From CAVSJA01 sp963728145 (lineage in GTDB: Bacteria; Bacteroidota; Bacteroidia; Chitinophagales; Chitinophagaceae), in contig CAVSJA010000006.1 in the NCBI GenBank assembly GCA_963728145.1, positions 124,001 to 188,000 of the forward strand: DNA of 64,000 nt, in the 5' to 3' direction. Below the pieces are notes generated by a model. That model ran no database searches. It saw only the letters and a program-made list of their open reading frames with translations, and was not told the DNA's origin. The translations under genes were made by a program, and so were the position numbers. This document shows, in pieces, positions 46,221 through 55,031 of this stretch (the stretch's first letter is position 1; each line of letters starts with the position of its first letter).

Positions 46221-47138
46221 ATGCAACGCAAATTGACTTTACTCGGGTTTGCAGGCGTTATTATTTTGATTGCAGGATGTGCAACTTCAAGAGTTCAAAA
46301 TCTTAACAAAGCCACTCAGGAAGCACTGGAATTAGTAAAGCAGGAAGCTCAACGCGCCATCAAGCTTACAGAACAAAAAATTAAGGATATGGAGGTCGAC
46401 CGGGAAATCGGCGAACAAATCATCGAAAACCTGGAATCAGCGGAAAAGAAAGTTGATGCGCAGCTAATGCAGGTTTCAGCGATGGAGCAGAGCAATAACA
46501 GAGAAGAGATTCTCAAATTCACTGAAAGAACGAATGTGATTATTCAAAGTGCGCTTACCGACCTTAGATCGCTTAATGACCTTTATGAGGTGTCAACATT
46601 CTCTCAATTTGAAACCGCCACTTTCTTTCCAACCGGAGGCTATACAATCCCGGCTGACAAAATGGAAGAGGCGAAGTCTTCTATGGAGCCTATTGTTCAA
46701 CGAATCATAAAATTTATAGGAGACCATCCCAAGCAGCGCTTCGTTGCTGTTATTGTTTGCTATGGATTTTCAGATGAAACCCCTGTAAGCAAGGAATCTT
46801 CACTGTACCATAGTCTCATTGGAAAAATGGATATTCCGAACCCCGACAGCCGTCAATTGAATAAAAAACTTTCAGAGCTTAGAGCTAAAACCATCGCAAA
46901 ACTGCTGGTAGATATCATTAAAGTAAATGAAGGATTGATACCTGATCCCCGGTTGATCAATTATGATATTAAGTGGTTAGGCAAAGGCGAATCATTGCCA
47001 TATCCAGACAAGATCGCCGATTATAAACCAGTAGATAAAAGAAGAAGGATAGTTTCCCTGGTATGGAATGTTCTCCCCGGTTCACTTTATATCAAAAATC
47101 TTGAAGAACCAGTGACTCAGACGAATGGAAAGGAATAG
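46221..47138 (+). CDS. OmpA-like domain lipoprotein (vWA/OmpA module, gene 3)
   Basis: 305 residues; lipoprotein signal with Cys20 (VIILIAGCATSR). A coiled coil spans about residues 25-120 (EALELVKQEAQRAIKLTEQK). The C-terminal part resembles an OmpA/MotB peptidoglycan-binding fold: FETATFFPTGGYTIPADKME, AVIVCYGFSDETPVSKESSL, LNKKLSELRAKTIAKLLVDI, then WLGKGESLPYP and DKRRRIVSLVWNVL. The usual HTD is replaced by GFSDE, so wall binding is probable, not certain. Stop TAG is followed directly by a gene-end repeat. Confidence 0.75.
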   Translation: MQRKLTLLGFAGVIILIAGCATSRVQNLNKATQEALELVKQEAQRAIKLTEQKIKDMEVDREIGEQIIENLESAEKKVDAQLMQVSAMEQSNNREEILKFTERTNVIIQSALTDLRSLNDLYEVSTFSQFETATFFPTGGYTIPADKMEEAKSSMEPIVQRIIKFIGDHPKQRFVAVIVCYGFSDETPVSKESSLYHSLIGKMDIPNPDSRQLNKKLSELRAKTIAKLLVDIIKVNEGLIPDPRLINYDIKWLGKGESLPYPDKIADYKPVDKRRRIVSLVWNVLPGSLYIKNLEEPVTQTNGKE

Positions 47139-47180
47139 GGTTGATAGGGTTGACAAGGTTGACAAAGGTTAACAAGATTG
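47136..47180 (+). repeat. Gene-end tandem word repeat after the OmpA-like gene
   Basis: TAG then GGTTGATAGGGTTGACAAGG and further words. Partner array at 47260-47329. Confidence 0.85.
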
Positions 47181-47192
47181 GCAGGGCGACAA

Positions 47193-47234
47193 TAAAAGAA
47201 AAAAGCATCCCAAAAAGGATGCTTTTTTCTTTTA
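47193..47234. terminator. Bidirectional terminator between convergent genes
   Basis: A perfect 18-bp stem (TAAAAGAAAAAAGCATCC and its complement) with a six-base loop CAAAAA. T-tracts on both strands serve the OmpA-like gene (+) and the M16 peptidase gene (-). Confidence 0.93.
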
Positions 47235-47259
47235 TATATGCAGGCTCTTCAAATTTCCA

Positions 47260-47329
47260 ACCTTATCAACCTTGTCAACCTTGTCAACCCTGTCAACCCT
47301 GTCAACCTTGTCAACCCTGTCAACCATAA
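47260..47329 (-). repeat. Gene-end tandem word repeat after the M16 peptidase gene
   Basis: Eight or more copies of a nine-base word, read on the minus strand as GGTTGACAA/GGTTGACAG. It starts next to the TAG stop of the peptidase gene and is complementary to 47136-47180. Confidence 0.88.
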
Positions 47330-50230
47330 CTAAAACGCCTTCTTCCCCGCAGCCTTCCCGTCACTATCCAACTCAACAATAGGGTATCCGAGCTTTTGCA
47401 ATCCGGCAAGGATCCTTGCTTTGTCTCCTACCAATAGCATATTCATCTTTTCAGGATTGATCCATTTCTTTGCAAGCGCATCGATTTCCTTCTTTGTCAT
47501 GTCTCGCAGTATCTTGTTTTGCTGCTGAACATAATTTGCTGGAAGATTATAATCGAGAATCCTGGAAATGAACGCAGCCTTTTGTTGTCCAGTTTCATAA
47601 CGCAATGCATCGCGTTGTCCAATTGCATTCTTCATGAACAACAATTCTTCTTCTGAAATTCCATTAGCGGCATAGTTTCTCAGATCATCTATTAATTCTA
47701 CCAATGCGCTGTCGGTTGCATCTGCACGGATTCCTGAACTGAATTCAAATTCACCGGAATAATCATCTGCGCTAAATGCAGTTCTAGCACCATAGGTCCA
47801 GCCTTTGTCTTCACGAAGATTGATATTTACCCTGCCGTTAAATCCTCCACCCAATGCAAAATTCATCAGGCCTGCTTTATAAAATTCTCCAGTCGCATCA
47901 TATTTCAAACCTGTGGCATAACCAACCCTGAATTCAGTTTGCGCTGCTTTCGGAACGTCAACTAAATAAACTGTGGATTTGTCTATCGCCTTTGGCTTTG
48001 CGTCAAATGCAGGAATAGATACTTTTTTGGCAGGGAGCTTATTGAGGAAAGTAAGCAACGGAAGCACTTCTGCTTCTTTAATGTCACCTACAATTACAAT
48101 CTTGGCATCCTTTGAAGTAATATTGTTCTTATAGTAATCTTCAATATCCTGGAGTGTAATATTATTGATCGTTTGCTCATTTCCTCCCGGGTCCATTCCA
48201 AGAATATGATTCTCGCCATAATTTAATTTTGCAATTACATTCGAAGCGATTATAGCAGGTTGCGTCTTTGCTTGCTTCAATCCTTCAAGATTCTGCCTTT
48301 TCCTCAGTTTAAAAGTTTCTTCCTTAAAAACAGGATTGAAAATTCTTTCCTCAAGTATAGCTAATGTTTGAGGTAAATTCTTTTTCAGGGATTGAACTAT
48401 AAAAGTTATTTCATCCGTACTACTTGCCACCCTAACCGAACTACCCAGCTTCTGCAGTTCCATTCCTATTTGTTCTGCAGTGTATTTCTTCGTGTCCTCA
48501 TTCATCATTTCAGCAAAGAAGCTTGCCAATCCAACCTTGTCTTTATCGTTTGCCTGCATTAAGTGTCCGCCAGGCATAGAAAGGGTCATTGTAACGACAG
48601 GTATTTCTGTATTTTCTGTACCGATAAATTTGATCCCATTGGTCCAGTCTTTCCTCCAGAACTTGGGAACATTCACTACTGGATTTGCTCCATTGCCCGG
48701 AATCTTTGTACGATTGAAATTATCTGTTGGCTTTGTATACTTCAATCCCGCATATCCATAATCAGGAGCTGAATATTTGCTTTGGTCGATTTTGTAATTG
48801 TCCTCAGCGGCCGTCAATTGTTCCTGCCCTTTTGTAAGAATACTGAGCACAACACTGTTTTTATCTTTGACGTATTTGTTATAAACCCTTAAGACATCTT
48901 CTTTAGTAACCGACCCATACATCTTTAATAAATTCTGGATCATATTTGGATTACCGGCGAAGGTCTGGAATGCAGCTAACTGGCTAACCTTGCCAGAAAC
49001 ACTCGCAAGACCATTGATTGTTCCACTTTCAAATTGACCTTTGAATTTTTCAATGTCTTCCTCGGTTACTCCTCTTTTTTCAAATTCAACAAAAGCTTCT
49101 TTGATCAGTTTCTCCATGTCAGCAAGCGATTTACCTGGATATGGTGTGATGGAGATTGTGAATTCACCGGCAAGTTCACTTAATCCGCTGTTGGCACTTG
49201 CCTGTAACGCTTTTTGTTCTTTAATGATGAATTGATAGAAGACAGAATTGCGGTTTCCACCGCCCCCGCCACCACCGCGGCCACCAAAACCTCCGCCGCC
49301 TCCACCGAGCACCTGTGCTAATACAGAGAGTGCGGGCATGTCAGGATGATATTGCGGAACTGTTGGGAAAACAATTCTCAATTGAGGAGTTCTCGCATAG
49401 TTATCAACGTAGCTTACATAGCGCGTCTTGTCGAGGGAAACGGGTTCAAGTTTTACCGGATTGACTTCTGGTCCGCGGGGAATGGAGCCGAAATATTTTT
49501 CAACTAGCTTAACAACTTCAGCGGCTTTTACATCCCCACCAATAGTTATTGTTGCATTGTTGGGTCCATACCAGCGAAGGAAGAAATTCTTCAGGTCATC
49601 AACAACAACCCTGTTCAGATCTTCAACATATCCGATCGTCAACCAGGAATACGGATGACCATAGGGATAAAGATTTTTCGATGCCATTTCACCGGCGAGG
49701 CCATAAGGACGATTGTCATAATTCTGGCCTCTTTCATTCTTTACTGTTGAACGTTGAATTTCAAATTTCTTTTGAGTTACAGCATCGAGCAGAAAGCCCA
49801 TGCGGTCGGCTTCCAGCCATAGCATTTTTTCCAATTGGTTGCTTGGAACGGTTTGATAGTAGTTGGTCCGGTCACGATTGGTTGAACCGTTCAAGGTTCC
49901 TCCAGCGTCGGTAACGATCTTGAAATGTTCCTCGTCCTTCACGTTATCACTGCCCTGGAACATCATGTGCTCGAAGAAATGCGCAAAGCCTGATTTTCCG
50001 ATCTCTTCTCTCGCCGAACCTACATGGTAGGTAACATCGACATGAATTACCGGATCACTATGATCCTCATGGACGATAAGAGTAAGACCGTTTGGCAAAA
50101 CATATTTCTCATACGGGATCACAACTTCGGAACCCGTCTTTGTAACTTTTTCTACCAACTTAGTCTGAGCGAATACTGCGTTTGTAAAGCCTGCAAGCAA
50201 GGCAACGCAGAAAAGGATTTTTCTGGTCAT
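47330..50230 (-). CDS. M16-family zinc metallopeptidase (pitrilysin-like), periplasmic
   Basis: 966 residues with signal peptide (MTRKILFCVALLAGFTNAVF). The first M16 domain has the inverted zinc motif H84-F-F-E87-H88 (GFAHFFEHMMFQG) and the distal Glu region NERGQNYDNRPYG. The second half (from about 520) is a partner M16 domain without a zinc motif, as in the two-domain subfamily. A Gly-rich insertion (GGGGGGFGGRGGGGGGG) lies at about residues 312-328, between strands of the first half. The enzyme degrades peptides in the periplasm. Convergent with the OmpA-like gene. Confidence 0.93.
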   Translation of the reverse strand: MTRKILFCVALLAGFTNAVFAQTKLVEKVTKTGSEVVIPYEKYVLPNGLTLIVHEDHSDPVIHVDVTYHVGSAREEIGKSGFAHFFEHMMFQGSDNVKDEEHFKIVTDAGGTLNGSTNRDRTNYYQTVPSNQLEKMLWLEADRMGFLLDAVTQKKFEIQRSTVKNERGQNYDNRPYGLAGEMASKNLYPYGHPYSWLTIGYVEDLNRVVVDDLKNFFLRWYGPNNATITIGGDVKAAEVVKLVEKYFGSIPRGPEVNPVKLEPVSLDKTRYVSYVDNYARTPQLRIVFPTVPQYHPDMPALSVLAQVLGGGGGGFGGRGGGGGGGNRNSVFYQFIIKEQKALQASANSGLSELAGEFTISITPYPGKSLADMEKLIKEAFVEFEKRGVTEEDIEKFKGQFESGTINGLASVSGKVSQLAAFQTFAGNPNMIQNLLKMYGSVTKEDVLRVYNKYVKDKNSVVLSILTKGQEQLTAAEDNYKIDQSKYSAPDYGYAGLKYTKPTDNFNRTKIPGNGANPVVNVPKFWRKDWTNGIKFIGTENTEIPVVTMTLSMPGGHLMQANDKDKVGLASFFAEMMNEDTKKYTAEQIGMELQKLGSSVRVASSTDEITFIVQSLKKNLPQTLAILEERIFNPVFKEETFKLRKRQNLEGLKQAKTQPAIIASNVIAKLNYGENHILGMDPGGNEQTINNITLQDIEDYYKNNITSKDAKIVIVGDIKEAEVLPLLTFLNKLPAKKVSIPAFDAKPKAIDKSTVYLVDVPKAAQTEFRVGYATGLKYDATGEFYKAGLMNFALGGGFNGRVNINLREDKGWTYGARTAFSADDYSGEFEFSSGIRADATDSALVELIDDLRNYAANGISEEELLFMKNAIGQRDALRYETGQQKAAFISRILDYNLPANYVQQQNKILRDMTKKEIDALAKKWINPEKMNMLLVGDKARILAGLQKLGYPIVELDSDGKAAGKKAF

Positions 50231-50319
50231 ACAGGTAGTAGTTTTTGTTTGTGGACTGTTAATTTACAGGAAAAAATGATTTGACGGCAAACCGTCGGTA
50301 AACTTGTTGGGTCTCTCTT

Positions 50320-50327
50320 TATCTTTG
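50320..50327 (+). promoter_or_regulatory. Candidate -7 box for the AIM24 gene
   Basis: TATCTTTG, a full TAnnTTTG match, 25 bp before the ATG at 50352; no -33 TTG at the usual distance. Confidence 0.45.
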
Positions 50328-50351
50328 ATATCTTCAAAAACAAAATTGACT

Positions 50352-51143
50352 ATGCGAACAAATCACGAAATAGACTTCAAAATTTACGGTGAAGAAATGC
50401 AATACGTTGAGGTCGAGCTCGACCCGGGCGAGACCGCGATTGCTGAAAGCGGGGCCTTTATGATGATGGATGACGGCATCCAAATGGCGACCATATTCGG
50501 CGACGGAGCAAATCAACAACAGGGATTCCTGGGAAAATTAATGTCTGCCGGAAAAAGGATACTAACTGGCGAGAGCCTTTTCATGACAGCGTTTACGAAT
50601 ACTGTTCAAGGAAAGAAGAAAGTTAGCTTCGCTTCTCCCTATCCTGGGAAAATTATTCCCCTTGATCTAATGGAGATGGGAGGCAAGGTCGTTTGCCAAA
50701 AGGATTCATTTCTTGCCGCAGCAAAAGGAGTAACCGTTGGAATCGAATTTCAACGCAAGCTCGGAACGGGTCTGTTTGGTGGTGAAGGATTCATAATGCA
50801 AAAACTGGAGGGAGATGGATTTGCATTTGTGCATGCGGGCGGGCACGTGTTTGAAAGGATACTCCAACCCGGGGAATTCCTTCGTGTCGATACCGGCTGT
50901 ATTGTCGCCTATACTCAAACCATTGAATACGATGTGCAGTTCGTCGGGGGAATAAAAAATACACTCTTTGGCGGTGAAGGTTTATTTTTTGCGACACTTC
51001 GCGGCCCCGGAAAAGTTTGGATACAGACTTTACCGATCAGCAGACTTGCTGGAAGAATTCTCGCATATGGTACCTATAAACGAAAAGAGGAGGGAAGTCT
51101 GTTAGGTGGCATAGGTAATGTGCTGGATGGGGATGGCTGGTAA
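50352..51143 (+). CDS. AIM24/TIGR00266 family protein
   Basis: About 263 residues from the ATG at 50352 (MRTNHEIDFKIYGEEMQYVE); an upstream in-frame start is unlikely. Family text: VELDPGETAIAESGAFMMMD, GGEGFIMQKLEGDGFAFVHA, LQPGEFLRVDTGCIVAY and KNTLFGGEGLFFATLRGPG. The fold is a pair of beta-barrels with no catalytic site known. Cytoplasmic. It is convergent with the Bax-inhibitor-family gene and followed by a strong terminator. Confidence 0.9.
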   Translation: MRTNHEIDFKIYGEEMQYVEVELDPGETAIAESGAFMMMDDGIQMATIFGDGANQQQGFLGKLMSAGKRILTGESLFMTAFTNTVQGKKKVSFASPYPGKIIPLDLMEMGGKVVCQKDSFLAAAKGVTVGIEFQRKLGTGLFGGEGFIMQKLEGDGFAFVHAGGHVFERILQPGEFLRVDTGCIVAYTQTIEYDVQFVGGIKNTLFGGEGLFFATLRGPGKVWIQTLPISRLAGRILAYGTYKRKEEGSLLGGIGNVLDGDGW

Positions 51144-51165
51144 CCCCCGATGTCAAACCCCCTGT

Positions 51166-51210
51166 CCCCCTAACGCTTGCGCTAAAGCTTCAGCGTCGGC
51201 GCAAAGGGGA
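51166..51210. repeat. Dispersed GC-rich element, copy of part of 7053-7130
   Basis: TAACGCTTGCGCTAAAGC and CAGCGTCGGCGCAAAGG match the reverse complement of the 7053-7130 element, with a preceding CCCCCTGTCCCCC also found near 6987. Confidence 0.7.
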
Positions 51211-51254
51211 AATCAACAACGGCTTCATGATTACTTTTATCTTTTTCTTTATAT

Positions 51255-51302
51255 GCAAAAAGGCTTTCAAAATTTTGAAAGCCTTTTGCTTTTTTATTTT
51301 TA
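51255..51302. terminator. Bidirectional terminator between AIM24 and Bax-inhibitor genes
   Basis: GCAAAAAGGCTTTCAAAA (51255-51272) pairs with TTTTGAAAGCCTTTTGC (51273-51289), T-tract after. It serves the two convergent genes. Confidence 0.88.
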
Positions 51303-51337
51303 ATTAAGAAGTTCGACCTGGAACAGGCGGTTTAGTC

Positions 51338-52099
51338 TTACTTTCTTCCCGCAAACTTTGCCAACAGCCTCAAAATTTCAAGGTACAACCAAACAATTGT
51401 CACCATCAATGCAAATGCGCCGTACCATTCCATGAATTTTGGTGCGCCTTTAGCAACTCCTTGTTCGATCATATCGAAATCGAGGATCAAATTCAATGCT
51501 GCAATACCAACTATGATTAGGGAAAAAAGTATTCCCCAGGAAGTACTTTCATGAATCAATGGCATTTGGATGCCGAAGAATCTCAGGAGCATTGCAATTA
51601 TATAGAACAACGCGACTCCTGCAGTTGCTGTTATAACAACTGATTTAAAAGTCTCTGTTGCCTTGATTATTCCAAATCGATAGAGTGCAAACATTGCGAT
51701 CACAACTCCGAATGTGATTCCAACAGCCATCATTACAATACCCGGCGCTTTTTCCGCAAATGCTGCATTATAATATGCCGAGATTGCACCAAGGAAGACT
51801 CCTTCCGCAATTGCATATAAAGGAGCAAGAATCTTTGCATAACGGGGAGCAAAGGCAAGTACAACAGCAAGGATAAGGCCGACAATCGCTCCTCCCCACA
51901 TCCAGGGAACAACATTCTTTCCTTCGTACGCTGCCTTCCAGGTGAAAGAAGCCGCAGCTACTACAAGGATCAACATAAGACCAAATTTATTCAACGTGCC
52001 TCTTTCGGTCATCACTTCGGACTCGGCATGAGGTGTACTAAGCGATTTATCAAAGATCTTTTCGCTTAGGGTTGGATTACCGGATTTAAAAAGTGCCAT
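51338..52099 (-). CDS. Bax inhibitor-1/YccA family membrane protein
   Basis: 253 residues with seven predicted TM segments; the family signature lies near the C-terminus (ILFSLIIVGIAALNLILDFD, then MIEQG), including the conserved Asp pair region. Bacterial members are thought to be Ca2+-leak or stress-modulating proteins. The N-terminal 45 residues are soluble (MALFKSGNPTLSEKIFDKSL). Single gene, convergent with AIM24. Confidence 0.92.
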   Translation of the reverse strand: MALFKSGNPTLSEKIFDKSLSTPHAESEVMTERGTLNKFGLMLILVVAAASFTWKAAYEGKNVVPWMWGGAIVGLILAVVLAFAPRYAKILAPLYAIAEGVFLGAISAYYNAAFAEKAPGIVMMAVGITFGVVIAMFALYRFGIIKATETFKSVVITATAGVALFYIIAMLLRFFGIQMPLIHESTSWGILFSLIIVGIAALNLILDFDMIEQGVAKGAPKFMEWYGAFALMVTIVWLYLEILRLLAKFAGRK

Positions 52100-52325
52100 G
52101 ATTTTAGAGTTTTAGAATTTCGAAAAGTACAAAAATCCCCTCAAATTGTTCATTACGTGCCTATGGAATTTTTAGTATCTATTTTCAAACTATTTAACTG
52201 CAAACATTTCCTTGATTTCCTTGCGCATGGTTCAATGTATCCAGCGTTTTCGATCGCCAGCTTGTTTTCATGTAGACTTTTAGCATGAACTAAAAGTTGC
52301 TTTGATGAAAAGGTATTTGGGCGAT

Positions 52326-53519
52326 CTATTTTCGTGGACGACGATCGTCTTTTCTTGATGGCCCCTGTGGAGGTCTTTGTTGATTCGGGGGAGGGCGATG
52401 ATCCTTACTCCTGCGTTTTTTGTCGGCTTTTTCCAGGCTACGCAAGCTGATCTGTCCAACCACGTCAACAAATTCAGGTTCTACTTCTTTTGGTTTTCCG
52501 GTGGTAACATCTACTGGCTCGAGTTCAGCCGGAGTATTGCCCTGTGAGTTTAGCAGCCGTATCTTTCGTACACGCTCAATTGTAAGCGGGTATTGCTTAT
52601 TGCTGTCGGGTAATACGTACCACATCAGGCTCTTGAAAATATCTTTCTTGATCAGAGTTGCAGTTCCATTTGCTACCTGCAATGTTTCGGCATTGTCCGG
52701 GAATTGTTGCAGGGCATCGAGATAGGTATCCAGTTCGTAATTCAAACAACATTTTAATCTTCCGCACTGACCACTAAGCTTACTTTGATTGATGGACAGG
52801 TTTTGATAGCGAGCCGCAGTAGTATTTACAGATTTGAAATCAGTAAGCCAGGTACTACAACAAAGTTCACGACCACAACTACCGATTCCTCCAACCTTTG
52901 CTGCTTCCTGCCTTGCGCCGATCTGCCTCATTTCTACCTTAACCTTGAATTCCCTTGCGTAAACTTTGATAAGCTCCCGGAAATCCACCCTGTCATCAGC
53001 AATATAAAAGAATGTCGCTTTTCGACCATCGGCCTGGAATTCCACTTCACTTATCTTCATATCCAGATTCTGTTGCCTTGCGATTGCGCGACTCCGGATA
53101 ATGGCTTCTTTCTCTCTCGACTTATTTACCTGCATTATCTCGAGATCCTTATCCCCTGCGCGGCGCAAAACTTTCTTGATATTAGGATCCGTTTCATCAA
53201 TATCATGTTTCTTGAGCTGAATACGGACGATCTCGCCTGTAAGAGTTACCATGCCCACGTCAAAACCGCTTACGCCCTCGAGGGTTACCATGTCGCCCTT
53301 TTCAAATATATGTGTGGTGGTATTGCGGAAATAATCCTTCCGGCTTCCGTTATTAAAGCTAACTTCTATTATTCGGCAAGTGCTCTCGGGGTCACTGAAT
53401 GGAAGATTGGCCAGCCAATCGAAAACATTCATACGATTGCAGCTTCCACTACTGCATCCGCCATTACTCTTGCATCCCAACACTTTACCTTCTACCGTAC
53501 CGCAGGAACTACAGCCCAT
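52326..53519 (-). CDS. PSP1/RicT (YaaT)-like protein
   Basis: 397 residues. Its Cys-rich N-terminus (MGCSSCGTVEGKVLGCKSNG) is followed by the PSP1 domain with the conserved Cys set GSCGRELCCSTWL and CGRLKCCLNYELDTY. In Firmicutes RicT forms an Fe-S complex that affects RNA processing and DNA-replication control. The C-terminus (about 345-397) is basic, Pro/Arg-rich and disordered (PPPNQQRPPQGPSRKD), often seen in Bacteroidota members. It lies upstream-adjacent to holB, an arrangement also common in Firmicutes (yaaT-holB). Confidence 0.92.
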   Translation of the reverse strand: MGCSSCGTVEGKVLGCKSNGGCSSGSCNRMNVFDWLANLPFSDPESTCRIIEVSFNNGSRKDYFRNTTTHIFEKGDMVTLEGVSGFDVGMVTLTGEIVRIQLKKHDIDETDPNIKKVLRRAGDKDLEIMQVNKSREKEAIIRSRAIARQQNLDMKISEVEFQADGRKATFFYIADDRVDFRELIKVYAREFKVKVEMRQIGARQEAAKVGGIGSCGRELCCSTWLTDFKSVNTTAARYQNLSINQSKLSGQCGRLKCCLNYELDTYLDALQQFPDNAETLQVANGTATLIKKDIFKSLMWYVLPDSNKQYPLTIERVRKIRLLNSQGNTPAELEPVDVTTGKPKEVEPEFVDVVGQISLRSLEKADKKRRSKDHRPPPNQQRPPQGPSRKDDRRPRK

Positions 53520-53542
53520 TTCGATTTACGATTTACGTCCCC

Positions 53543-53580
53543 ATTTTGAATGGGATCTGATTTACGATTTACGATTGTGA
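53543..53580 (-). repeat. ATTTACG-word repeat upstream of ricT
   Basis: GATTTACGATTTACG words on both sides of a CCCCATTTTGAATGGG palindrome; in the ricT-holB interval. Confidence 0.65.
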
Positions 53581-53730
53581 AAAGTACACGGGTGCTTGTG
53601 CGGGATCGTATGTAGTATAACTATCTCGGTTTCAAGAAAAATTTCTGGGTTGACCAGAATTATGAACTATTCGATAACTAACTGAAACGTCTTTTATGAA
53701 TTACAATACAATTATCTCACAAATACCAAA

Positions 53731-53765
53731 TTCGCACATCCGCATATTGGCACATTCGCACATTT
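53731..53765 (-). repeat. Gene-end word repeat (GCACATTCGCACATT class)
   Basis: TTCGCACATCCGCATATTGG, then CACATTCGCACATTT. It ends five bases before the stop of holB; a fourth word class used at a gene end. Confidence 0.7.
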
Positions 53766-53770
53766 CATTC

Positions 53771-54958
53771 TCAACTCATCAAAATTAACGATTTATCCGC
53801 TACAATATGATAGAGTTTAATGGTGAGGGCAGTGAAAAGCATTTTGGCGTTGGCATTGCGTTCAATATAATAGGCCGCCTTGTCAAGTTCTTCTATTATG
53901 GCCTGCTGTTGGCTGAGATCGGCTATCTTATTGAGTCGCAATACAAAATCCATTTCCTGAGTCGGGATCAACAGTTGTTCTGCCCGTTTTTCCCCGACAA
54001 TAGCATACCTGATTGAACTCTCCAGCAGGTGATTGAAATACCGCAAAAACTGCTTTTGTTTTTCCCTTCCCAACTTGGCTATCTCTTCCACCCATTTTAT
54101 TTGGGCAATTGGACCTGTCTTCAGGATTGAGTTCAGCCACTCCCGCAATAAAGACTGCCAGTCTTCCTCGGCATGTTGAATTAATTGAAGGGCTTCGCGA
54201 TAGTTTCCTTCACTGATTGCAGCAATCTGCTGAGCCTGGTCACCGGGAATTTTCGCCCTTTCTTCGAGCGCTTTGGCCATTTCCAAAGTCTCAAGCGCAG
54301 GGATCTTGATCAGCTGGCATCTGGAAACAATTGTGGAAAGAATCATCGATTCATTTTCTCCAACCAAAATGAACAAAGTATCCGGCGGCGGCTCTTCAAT
54401 AAGCTTTAGAAGTTTGTTGCCTTCTTTTTTCAAATATTCGGGCATCCAAACAATGAGGATTTTATATCCGCTTTCAAAACTTTTCAAACTAAGCTTGCGA
54501 ATGATATCATTGCATTCCTCTGCTGTTATATTTCCCTGTTTGTTCTCAGCGCCTATAAATTGCAACCAGTCATAAACATTTCCGTAAGGATATAGTTTAA
54601 TAAAATCCCTCCACTCAACTATATAATCTGTGCTCACCGGTTTATCACCCGGCTTCTTTGTAATTACAGGATAAGTAAAATGAATATCCGGATGAATCAG
54701 CTGCCTTGCTTTTGTACATGAAGGACAAACTCCACAGGAATCACTCATTTGCCCATTGCCTATTGCTTGTTGCTCCTTGCCTCTTGCCTTCTTCGCGGCA
54801 TCACAAACTATATATTGACTTAATGCGATGGCTAGCTGCAATGCACCTGATCCTTCCTTACCTAAAAACAACAATGCATGGCTGAGCCGGTTATGATCCA
54901 CCATTTCAACCAGGTGTTGCTTGATTTCCTTCTGACCGATTATCGAATTGAATTGCAT
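53771..54958 (-). CDS. holB: DNA polymerase III delta-prime subunit
   Basis: 395 residues. N-terminal AAA fold: HALLFLGKEGSGALQLAIAL (degenerate Walker A, as in delta-prime), zinc module with Cys in YIVC and SCGVCPSCTKARQ, KILIVWMPEYLKKEGNKLLK, LIEEPPPDTLFILVGEN (sensor/Walker B region) and ILSTIVSRCQLIKIP (SRC motif). It is a clamp-loader subunit. The segment KKARGKEQQAIGNGQMS between the zinc Cys residues is encoded by a word-type repeat (54749-54791), an unusual in-frame insertion. Confidence 0.92.
   Translation of the reverse strand: MQFNSIIGQKEIKQHLVEMVDHNRLSHALLFLGKEGSGALQLAIALSQYIVCDAAKKARGKEQQAIGNGQMSDSCGVCPSCTKARQLIHPDIHFTYPVITKKPGDKPVSTDYIVEWRDFIKLYPYGNVYDWLQFIGAENKQGNITAEECNDIIRKLSLKSFESGYKILIVWMPEYLKKEGNKLLKLIEEPPPDTLFILVGENESMILSTIVSRCQLIKIPALETLEMAKALEERAKIPGDQAQQIAAISEGNYREALQLIQHAEEDWQSLLREWLNSILKTGPIAQIKWVEEIAKLGREKQKQFLRYFNHLLESSIRYAIVGEKRAEQLLIPTQEMDFVLRLNKIADLSQQQAIIEELDKAAYYIERNANAKMLFTALTIKLYHIVADKSLILMS
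54749..54791 (-). repeat. Word repeat inside holB
   Basis: GCAAGAGGCAAGGAGC and GCAATAGGCAATGGGC words on the minus strand, fully within the holB coding frame, in the loop between zinc-binding Cys residues. Confidence 0.8.
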
Positions 54959-55031
54959 CGTCGCAAGGTAAAAAAGAAAAGCAACAGAAGCTTAGCTCCC
55001 GTTGCTCTTATTTCGTGAATGTTAGTCAACC

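Noticed and set aside
43482..47329. TCAACC/GGTTGA arrays as CRISPR
   Set aside because: The words are 7-11 bases with no unique spacers of constant length, and no cas gene is near.
47141..47329. Plus-strand open frame ending in QPC repeats
   Set aside because: The Gln-Pro-Cys run is a translation of the nine-base repeat and the frame spans a terminator.
52785..53549. 254-residue plus-strand frame opposite ricT
   Set aside because: RicT has clear family motifs on the other strand; the plus frame has no recognisable motif and enters repeat DNA.
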